Below, piece after piece: positions 43,395 to 48,792 of a DNA stretch of 48,792 bases. Both the position numbers and the translations under genes were made by a program. The DNA is taken from NCBI GenBank assembly GCA_000980375.1, contig LARD01000018.1, positions 1 through 48,792 of the forward strand, given 5' to 3'. This stretch comes from Clostridium sp. K4410.MGS-306 (GTDB lineage: Bacteria; Cyanobacteriota; Vampirovibrionia; Gastranaerophilales; Gastranaerophilaceae). The notes beneath the pieces were generated by a model. The model made no database searches. It was not told the DNA's origin and saw nothing but the letters and a program-made list of their open reading frames with translations. Position 1 is the first letter of the stretch. Every line of letters starts with the position of its first letter.

Positions 43395-44083
43395 TATTGA
43401 ACACCTCCGCTAATTGCCGGATTCTGGCCGTTTTGAGCATTGTATTTTTGATACATTGACATAATATTTTTTACGTAATTTTGTGTTTCTTTGTAAGGCG
43501 GAATGCCGTTATACTTGGCAACAGCATTTGGCCCTGCGTTGTAAGCTGCAAGCGCCAGTGATTTGTCCCCGCCGAATCTGTCTAAAAGACCTTTTAAATA
43601 TTTTGTACCGCCCGCAATGTTTTGCTCGGGATCATACGCGTCTTTTACACCCATTGAGCTTGCTGTTGCCGGCATGAGCTGCATCAAACCCATTGCTCCG
43701 CAGTGTGATGTGACTTTGGGCTGGAAGCCTGATTCCTGCTTTATAACAGCTTTTACAAATGCACTGTCCAGACCGTTTTTGGCGGAATATTGCTCGATAA
43801 GCGAGTCAATATCAGCGTTTCCGCTTGATGTAGAAGCAAGCTCGCTTGAGAAAACTTTGTCTGCAAAAGGTGTGTCTTTTAGCTTATTTACTTTGTTTGA
43901 CATGTTGTTATCAAGAATTTTTTGAAAATCCTGATCAGGCCTAACAGGCTCTGCGCCAAAGGAAGCCAGAGCATTGAATGTGCTTTCAATAGCCTGCATG
44001 CGTCTTAGAGTTATATCTAATCCTGAAATTTCCACTATTCTTGTTCCCCGCCCAGTCTGATTTAAACCGGTCATTCTTACCAT
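43394..44083 (-). CDS. SLT-type lytic transglycosylase, first gene of the flagellar operon
   Basis: A 229-residue protein. Residues about 91-220 form a soluble lytic transglycosylase domain: IDSLIEQYSAKNGLDSAFVKAVIKQESGF with catalytic Glu117, then GAMGLMQLMPATA, NIAGGTKYL and LALAAYNAGPNAVAKY. No signal peptide precedes it; the first 90 residues are helical and could serve as an export signal for the flagellar secretion system. It probably opens peptidoglycan for rod passage, replacing the missing FlgJ muramidase domain. The start is uncertain between ATGs at 44083 and 44074; neither has a strong ribosome site. Coupled to flgF by overlapping stop and start. Confidence 0.92.
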   Translation of the reverse strand: MVRMTGLNQTGRGTRIVEISGLDITLRRMQAIESTFNALASFGAEPVRPDQDFQKILDNNMSNKVNKLKDTPFADKVFSSELASTSSGNADIDSLIEQYSAKNGLDSAFVKAVIKQESGFQPKVTSHCGAMGLMQLMPATASSMGVKDAYDPEQNIAGGTKYLKGLLDRFGGDKSLALAAYNAGPNAVAKYNGIPPYKETQNYVKNIMSMYQKYNAQNGQNPAISGGVQ

Positions 44084-44178
44084 TAATTCTGAAGAGCTAG
44101 ACTTTACCTATTACTCCTCACTAATAAAATACTCTATCTATACTATTTTCTCATCAACCCGATGGTTGAAATTATAAA

Positions 44179-44210
44179 AACCCGTATTGACCATGTGGTT
44201 AATACGGGTT
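44179..44210 (-). terminator. accC terminator
   Basis: A 10-bp stem AACCCGTATT/AATACGGGTT with an inner ACCA/TGGT, followed on the minus strand by TTTTTATAAT, 25 nt beyond the accC stop. It separates accC from the flagellar operon. A smaller CAACC/GGTTG hairpin follows at about 44155-44168. The remaining 70 nt hold TATAGAT-like AT boxes and GAGGAG, so the flagellar promoter probably lies there, but I cannot place it. Confidence 0.9.
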
Positions 44211-44234
44211 GAATTAAATATAATCTTAAAAATT

Positions 44235-45605
44235 TTATACTTTTGCTGTTTCTTCTTCTTCTTTTTTGGGTGTCATGTGTTCGGGAATAAATCCTGTGTT
44301 GAATTTGCCCGAGATAAACACCTCGTTTGTAAGAATTTTTTTGTGATACGGAATTGTTGTTTTAATTCCTGTAATAACGTATTCATCCAGAGCACGGAGC
44401 ATTCTTTTTCTTGCGTCTTCTCTGTCCACACCCCAGCATATGAGTTTGCCTATCATTGAGTCGTAATAAGGCGGAATTTTGTATCCTGTATAAGAATGAG
44501 AATCAACTCTCACACCAAAACCGCCGGGTGCAATGTATCCTCTGATTTCACCGGGGCATGGCATAAAATCTTTGTCAGCGTCTTCTGCGTTAATACGGCA
44601 CTCTATAGCATGGCCGCGCAGTTTGATATCATCCTGTGTAAAGGATAATTTTTCGCCCGAGGCAACTCTTATCTGTTCTTTTAACAGGTCAACGCTTGAT
44701 ACCATCTCTGTAACACAGTGCTCAACCTGAATACGTGTGTTCATTTCCATAAAATACCAGCTGCCGTCGTGGTCTAACAGAAACTCGATTGTACCTGCGC
44801 CTTCGTAGCCAATAACTTTTGCAGCAGTAACAGCAGCAGCGCCCATGGCTTTTCTTGTTTCTTCGTCAATAGCCGGAGAAGGCGCTTCTTCGAGAAGCTT
44901 TTGGTGTCTTCTTTGAACAGAGCAGTCGCGTTCTCCAAGGTGAACAACGTTTCCGTGGCTGTCTGCAATGATTTGAACCTCGATGTGGCGGGGGTTGATG
45001 ATGTATTTTTCAATGTAAACCCCTGCGTTGCCAAAAGCGTTTTGTGCTTCTGTCTGGCACAGTGTAATAGCTTCTTCAAGCTCTTCTGCGTTGTTGGCAA
45101 TTCTCATGCCTTTACCGCCGCCGCCGGCTGTTGCTTTGACAATAACGGGGTATTTTGCTTTTGCGGCAAATTCTTTGGCTGCATCCATGTCATCTACAAG
45201 GTCTGTACCGGGTGTAACAGGAACTCCGTTGGCTGTCATGGTTTTTCTTGCAGTGGCTTTGTCGCCCATTTTTCTCATTGCTTCGGCAGAAGGCCCGATA
45301 AATTTGATACCGTGGTCTGTGCAGATATCAACAAAATCTGCGCGCTCTGACATAAATCCGTAACCCGGGTGGATTGCGTCAGCACCGCTTGTTAAAGCTA
45401 CGGAAATTATTGCGGGAATATTCAGGTAGCTTTTTGCACTCTGCGCAGGCCCTATGCAGTATGCCTCGTCAGCAAGGCTGACATGAAGAGAATCTGCATC
45501 TGCCTGTGAATATACGGCAACTGTTTTGATTCCCAGCTCTTTGCAAGCTCTTATGATTCTGACGGCAATTTCGCCTCTGTTGGCGATTAAAACTTTTTTT
45601 ATCAT
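44235..45605 (-). CDS. accC: Acetyl-CoA carboxylase biotin carboxylase subunit
   Basis: A 456-residue ATP-grasp enzyme that carboxylates biotin on AccB, the first step of fatty-acid synthesis. The N-terminal domain is [24 protein letters not shown]. The ATP loop is [15 protein letters not shown], and further core motifs are [38 protein letters not shown] and the [15 protein letters not shown] active site. ATG at 45605 is chosen over an in-frame TTG at 45617 that sits almost on the AGGGA site. One small gene lies between accB and accC, and a strong hairpin suggests accC is transcribed separately. Confidence 0.97.
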   Translation of the reverse strand: MIKKVLIANRGEIAVRIIRACKELGIKTVAVYSQADADSLHVSLADEAYCIGPAQSAKSYLNIPAIISVALTSGADAIHPGYGFMSERADFVDICTDHGIKFIGPSAEAMRKMGDKATARKTMTANGVPVTPGTDLVDDMDAAKEFAAKAKYPVIVKATAGGGGKGMRIANNAEELEEAITLCQTEAQNAFGNAGVYIEKYIINPRHIEVQIIADSHGNVVHLGERDCSVQRRHQKLLEEAPSPAIDEETRKAMGAAAVTAAKVIGYEGAGTIEFLLDHDGSWYFMEMNTRIQVEHCVTEMVSSVDLLKEQIRVASGEKLSFTQDDIKLRGHAIECRINAEDADKDFMPCPGEIRGYIAPGGFGVRVDSHSYTGYKIPPYYDSMIGKLICWGVDREDARKRMLRALDEYVITGIKTTIPYHKKILTNEVFISGKFNTGFIPEHMTPKKEEEETAKV

Positions 45606-45690
45606 ATCTTTTATCAATCCCTAAAGTCTGTTTGATAGTATAATTTTATCTCAAACTTATTAATTTTCCATAATTTATTAATATTTATGG

Positions 45691-45701
45691 TTACATTGTA
45701 A
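45691..45701. promoter_or_regulatory. Palindrome TTACATTGTAA upstream of accC
   Basis: An 11-nt near-perfect palindrome 86 nt before the accC start. A matching TTACAATGTAA lies 680 nt away, upstream of the small gene. Operator-like, but no regulator is identified. Confidence 0.4.
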
Positions 45702-45713
45702 ATTTTATGCATA

Positions 45714-45751
45714 AAAAAACAGATTCCTTTAAGTCAGGGAATCTGTTTTTT
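45714..45751 (-). terminator. Bidirectional-looking terminator after the small NFKAQ gene
   Basis: A 14-bp perfect stem (six A, CAGATTCC / GGAATCTG, six T) with a 10-nt loop and T runs on both sides, 17 nt beyond the gene's stop. It should end that transcript before accC. Confidence 0.92.
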
Positions 45752-45767
45752 TTTATATATTATTAAA

Positions 45768-46271
45768 TTATGCTTTTTTCGCCATTTTTGCTGCAAATTC
45801 ATCTGCTGATTTTTTAGCCGCTTCAGCAGCTTCTTTTTTCAGGTTTTCAATTACATCTGCTCTTTTCAAAGGTGTTGCATCCCAGTTCATTTCATTGAGT
45901 TCTTTTTGGATAGGGAAGTGATCTGTTAAACGTCTTTGCATAGCTTGATATTCTTTAACAATATCTTGTCCTACGTTAGCAGCATGCTGATTTTTTACAG
46001 ATTGTGTGTTAACTGTAGCGTGACGTTTTTCAAATAAATCTTGAGCTGCTTTTTTTGCATCTTTAGCACCTTTGCCTTTAGCCAATTTGTAAATACCAAA
46101 TCCGAGCACGGCGAGTGCTGCTGTACCACCTAAAACTTTTGCTGTAGTGTGTTTTGCTTTTGCAGAAGAATCATCTGCTGTTTTTATTGCTGCAACAGGA
46201 GCTTCTGCTTCTTGTGCTTTAAAGTTTACAGCGGGTCTTAATGCTTGAGCGTTGATAGCTTGTAAAGTCAT
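45768..46271 (-). CDS. Small NFKAQ-type membrane protein, lineage-specific
   Basis: A 167-residue protein with an N-terminal stretch containing RPAVNFKAQ, a phrase I associate with many short proteins of gut Melainabacteria. It has a single hydrophobic Ala/Gly/Leu segment (about 44-66) and then a lysine-rich helical C-terminus ending AAKMAKKA. No enzyme motif is seen. Transcribed alone between accB and accC with its own terminator, and with palindromes on both sides. Function unknown; membrane-attached, with most of the chain on one side. Confidence 0.75.
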   Translation of the reverse strand: MTLQAINAQALRPAVNFKAQEAEAPVAAIKTADDSSAKAKHTTAKVLGGTAALAVLGFGIYKLAKGKGAKDAKKAAQDLFEKRHATVNTQSVKNQHAANVGQDIVKEYQAMQRRLTDHFPIQKELNEMNWDATPLKRADVIENLKKEAAEAAKKSADEFAAKMAKKA

Positions 46272-46358
46272 AATTCACCTTTTTCTATTTTTTTAACCTA
46301 CTTTTGTAGTCATGATAAAACATGTAAATATTTTTAGTTGCTTTAATAATGCAATTTG

Positions 46359-46381
46359 TTTACATTAATTTACAATGTAAA
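46359..46381. promoter_or_regulatory. Inverted repeat upstream of the small NFKAQ gene
   Basis: TTTACATT (46359-46366) and AATGTAAA (46374-46381) form an 8-bp inverted repeat. Within it TTACAATGTAA (46370-46380) is the mirror of the palindrome upstream of accC. It lies between accB and the small gene and could be an operator or a weak accB 3' hairpin. Confidence 0.45.
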
Positions 46382-46397
46382 AGCAGGGTGTAATTTG

Positions 46398-46856
46398 TTA
46401 CTCAACGTACATTAATACTTGACCGTATTCAACTGCTTCGCCGTCTTTTACGCAAATTTGAGTAACTTTGCCTGAAACTTCAGATTCAATCTCGTTCATG
46501 AGTTTCATGGCTTCTATAATGCAAACAACCTGACCTGTAGAAACTGTGGCTCCCACTTCAACAAACGGTTTTGCACCGGGTGATGAAGCAAGATAAAAAG
46601 TGCCGACCATAGGTGATGTGATAGGTTTGCCTTTTGGTGCGTCTTCTTTCTTTTCTTCTGCGGGAGCAGCGCTTTGCGCAGGAGCTGCGGCAGGTGCTGC
46701 TGCAATTGCTTGAGGCATGATTGTTTGTGCCTGTACAACTGTTTTTTCTTTTCTTACAACAATAGCTTCTTCGCCTTCTTCCAGTGTCAACTCTGTCAAA
46801 TCACTTTCAGAAACCAGTTTCACTAATTTTTCGATATAATCCAATTCAAAATTCAT
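46398..46856 (-). CDS. accB: Acetyl-CoA carboxylase biotin carboxyl carrier protein
   Basis: A 152-residue BCCP. Residues 1-40 form the conserved N-terminal helical part (FELDYIEKLVKLVSESDLTEL), 43-75 an Ala/Pro linker, and 76-152 the biotinyl domain with the target lysine Lys118 in EAMKLMNEIES and the protruding thumb region (TFYLASSPGAKPFVEVG). BirA at 12 kb should biotinylate it. ATG at 46856 is chosen because AAAAGGAC precedes it; an upstream in-frame start adds 18 residues unlike the family. 73 nt after efp, the pairing seen in cyanobacteria. Confidence 0.96.
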   Translation of the reverse strand: MNFELDYIEKLVKLVSESDLTELTLEEGEEAIVVRKEKTVVQAQTIMPQAIAAAPAAAPAQSAAPAEEKKEDAPKGKPITSPMVGTFYLASSPGAKPFVEVGATVSTGQVVCIIEAMKLMNEIESEVSGKVTQICVKDGEAVEYGQVLMYVE

Positions 46857-46898
46857 TGTTTTGTCCTTTTTATTAATAATCGACCGGCTTTGCCAAAG

Positions 46899-46919
46899 AT
46901 CCTGAACCAAATTCAGGAT
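46899..46919. repeat. Perfect palindromic hairpin between efp and accB
   Basis: ATCCTGAA (46899-46906) and TTCAGGAT (46912-46919) form a perfect 8-bp stem with a CCAAA loop; the flank CTTTGCCAAAG is a second small palindrome. No T run follows, so it is not a normal terminator. It resembles dispersed CATCCTGAA-type intergenic palindromes. Confidence 0.6.
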
Positions 46920-46929
46920 GACACCGAGT

Positions 46930-47487
46930 CTATACCCTGTCTAAATACTCGTTAGTTCTTGTGTCAACTCTGATTCTGTCACCGTTTGAGATGAAGAAAG
47001 GTACGTTAACAACAGCGCCTGTTTCAAGAGTAGCAGGTTTTGTACCGCCTTGAGCAGTGTTGCCTTTTTCGGCAGGAGGTGTGTCTGTAACTTCCAGTTC
47101 TACGTGGTTTGGCATATCAAGACCAATGATTTTGCCATCGTGAAGAAGGATGTTAACATTCATGTTTTCTTTAAGATACTTAACGCCGTCTCCGATGTGG
47201 TCTTCTGTTACAGGGAGCTGTTCATAAGATTCTGTATCCATCATGATGTAATCAGAACCTTCTTTGTATAAGTATTGCATTTCACGTTTATCGAGAGTTG
47301 CTTTTGCAACTTTTTCGCCTGCTCTGAAAGTTTTTTCAACAACGTTTCCTGTTTCTACGTTTTTGAGTTTTGTTCTTACAAAAGCAGCGCCTTTGCCCGG
47401 TTTTACGTGCAAAAATTCAACAACTGACCAAAGGCCGTTGTCTAATTCAAGTGTTAATCCTGTTTTTAAATCATTTACTGAAATCAT
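46930..47487 (-). CDS. efp: Elongation factor P
   Basis: A 185-residue EF-P that relieves ribosome stalling at proline runs. The N-terminal KOW-like domain has the tip loop HVKPGKGAAFVRTKLKN, with Lys32 at the modification position. Two OB domains follow with YLYKEGSDYIMMDTESYEQ and VPFFISNGDRIRVDTRTNEYLDRV. There is no epmA, epmB or earP in the window. GAGGAC before the ATG. First gene of the efp-accB unit. Confidence 0.98.
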   Translation of the reverse strand: MISVNDLKTGLTLELDNGLWSVVEFLHVKPGKGAAFVRTKLKNVETGNVVEKTFRAGEKVAKATLDKREMQYLYKEGSDYIMMDTESYEQLPVTEDHIGDGVKYLKENMNVNILLHDGKIIGLDMPNHVELEVTDTPPAEKGNTAQGGTKPATLETGAVVNVPFFISNGDRIRVDTRTNEYLDRV

Positions 47488-47619
47488 AGATAGTCCTCAT
47501 TTTCTGATGTATAAAATCTTAACATAAAAACGTATACATGCGAAACCTTGGGGCGTTATTTTTTAACAAATATACAGAATTGAATTGTAAAACCATAAAA
47601 AAGGTTATAAAATTTTATC

Positions 47620-48126
47620 ATGGCAATAGCTTATTTATGTTTGGGCACAAATTCAGGCGATAGAGCGCGGCTGGTGGAACAGGCCGTGAATTTTCTGAAC
47701 CTTGCTGATGGAATAAAAATAATAAGAACCTCCGCGTTTTACGAAACAGAACCGTGGGGAGTCAAGGAGCAAAACTGGTTTTTGAATATTGCAGTTGAGA
47801 TAAAAACCTCGCTAAGCCCGCAGGATTTGATGGTCAAATGTTTGAATATAGAGCAAATGCTCGGCCGAAATAGAGAAAAAGAAACAAGATGGGGCGAGCG
47901 TCCGATTGATATAGATATAATATTTTATGACAACGCGCTCATCGATTCGCAAATTCTGACACTTCCGCACCCGCGTATGCATTTGAGGGCTTTTGTGCTG
48001 GTGCCTTTGCTGGAGCTTGTGCCGGATTTTGTGCACCCTGTTTTGAATAAAACAATTACACAGATTTATGACGAGCTGGAAGACGTAGAAGAGGTCTGCC
48101 TTTACGGAACGAGGAACAATGGCTGA
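47620..48126 (+). CDS. folK: Hydroxymethyl-dihydropterin pyrophosphokinase
   Basis: A 168-residue HPPK transferring pyrophosphate from ATP to 6-hydroxymethyl-7,8-dihydropterin in folate synthesis. Motifs: YLCLGTNSGDRARLVEQAV, SAFYETEPWGVKEQNWFLN, LGRNREKETRWGERPIDIDIIFYDN and LPHPRMHLRAFVLVPL. No ribosome site is visible; TATAAA lies about 8 nt before the ATG. Its stop overlaps the start of the FAD oxidoreductase by 8 nt, so the two are coupled. Confidence 0.96.
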   Translation: MAIAYLCLGTNSGDRARLVEQAVNFLNLADGIKIIRTSAFYETEPWGVKEQNWFLNIAVEIKTSLSPQDLMVKCLNIEQMLGRNREKETRWGERPIDIDIIFYDNALIDSQILTLPHPRMHLRAFVLVPLLELVPDFVHPVLNKTITQIYDELEDVEEVCLYGTRNNG

Positions 48127-48792
48127 AATTTGTATAACAGGCGGCGGGCCCGCAGGCGTGATGGCTGCAATCTTCGCTGCACAAAACCCCGAAAACAAAG
48201 TGTATATCTATGACAAAGGTATTATACTCAATACGTTGTTGCCCACAGGCGGCGGAAGATGCAACCTTGCTTTTGGCGAATACAATTTTAAAGAGCTGGC
48301 AAAATTTTACCCCCGCGGCGAAAAGTTTTTGTACAGCGTGTTTTCAAGGTTTTCTACAGCAGACACTCTGGAGTTTTTCGAAAAAATTGGCGTAAAAACC
48401 TATACACAGGAGGATTTGAGAATTTTTCCCGTAACAGATTGTGCAAAGGATGTGAAACAGGCGCTTTTAAAACAGCTCGACAAAAAAAATATCAAAAAAG
48501 TCTTTGAAAAAGTTGTTGATATAAAAAAAGAGAACGAAAAATTTGTGGTCAAAACCGACAAAAACACCCGTGAATTTGACAGCGTGGTTGTTGCAACGGG
48601 CGGAAGAGGTACAGGACAGAGGCTTGCAAAAGGGCTGGGGCACAATATTGTAGAGCTACGTCCGGCTTTGAGCTCTTTGATTACCAGAGAGAAAGATTTT
48701 GCACAGGTGTCGGGTATCAGCGTGAAAAACGTTACAGCGCAGGTGTTTTTTGAAAACAAAAAAGTTAAAACACTCACAGGCGATTTGCTTTT
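48119..48792 (+). CDS. HI0933/YhiN-family FAD oxidoreductase (3' end outside window)
   Basis: The frame is open to the end of the window, giving the first about 224 residues. An N-terminal dinucleotide-binding fold (ICITGGGPAGVMAAIFAAQN, residues 4-23) is followed by the family motif PTGGGRCNL and by VVVATGGRGTGQRLA. This identifies the YhiN/HI0933 (BaiN-like) flavoprotein family; the substrate is not established. ATG preceded by GAGG and overlapping the folK end by 8 nt. Full proteins are about 400 residues, so roughly half is missing. Confidence 0.92.
   Translation, partial: MAEICITGGGPAGVMAAIFAAQNPENKVYIYDKGIILNTLLPTGGGRCNLAFGEYNFKELAKFYPRGEKFLYSVFSRFSTADTLEFFEKIGVKTYTQEDLRIFPVTDCAKDVKQALLKQLDKKNIKKVFEKVVDIKKENEKFVVKTDKNTREFDSVVVATGGRGTGQRLAKGLGHNIVELRPALSSLITREKDFAQVSGISVKNVTAQVFFENKKVKTLTGDLL

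Noticed and set aside
46359..46381. BirA operator
   Set aside because: Half-sites loosely resemble TTGTAAAC, but spacing is wrong and BirA here has no DNA-binding domain.

Overview
The window is a chromosomal stretch of a low-GC, flagellated, double-membraned bacterium. P-ring and L-ring genes (flgI, flgH) imply an outer membrane. The best guess for lineage is non-photosynthetic Cyanobacteria (Melainabacteria/Vampirovibrionia, Gastranaerophilales-like). The hints are: efp next to accB and coaD next to a DivIVA/Cdv3-like coiled-coil gene, both cyanobacterial-type pairings; short membrane proteins, one with an N-terminal NFKAQ stretch; and prepilin-like secreted proteins. This is inference from gene content, not a database match. 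No rRNA, tRNA, CRISPR, insertion sequence or prophage was recognised; nearly all of the window is ordinary dense chromosome.

Layout. 1-2847: two tandem glycine-rich surface proteins, the second with a clear type IV prepilin leader. 2849-5881: isochorismatase-like hydrolase and a degenerate receiver/GGDEF protein on the minus strand, divergent from flagellin. 6004-9711: lysS, a cell-wall amidase and a small membrane protein. 9732-13376 (minus): DUF711 and ACT proteins, birA, a secreted protein, then rplT-rpmI behind a GC-rich leader. 13656-18047: smc-scpA. 18289-20629: divergent phosphohexose mutase and pheA. 20861-24239: a repeat-motif envelope protein, a small secreted protein, a homocitrate/isopropylmalate synthase-like enzyme and scpB. 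24244-28967: priA, a PC4-like protein, a tandem GNAT protein, the DivIVA/Cdv3-like gene and coaD. 29122-33393: GT2 synthase, an RlmD-type methyltransferase and two coupled GNAT-like paralogues. 33390-35206: ahcY divergent from smpB.

35288-44083 is one long minus-strand flagellar rod/ring/hook-filament operon: transglycosylase, flgF, flgG, flgA, flgH, flgI, flgJ, a small unknown, flgN, flgK, flgL. It ends at a hairpin terminator. 44235-47487 (minus) holds efp, accB, a lineage-specific small protein and accC. folK and a truncated FAD oxidoreductase close the window.

Functional links: EF-P, AccB, AccC and a BirA lacking its DNA-binding domain form the biotin/fatty-acid entry set. SMC, ScpA and ScpB make condensin. 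Flagellin plus the FlgF-FlgL set cover rod, rings, hook-filament junction and filament. The most unusual non-coding elements are a run of perfect hairpins between flgA and flgH, structured leaders before flagellin and rpmI, paired TTACAWTGTAA palindromes around the small gene near accC, and possible leaderless starts.
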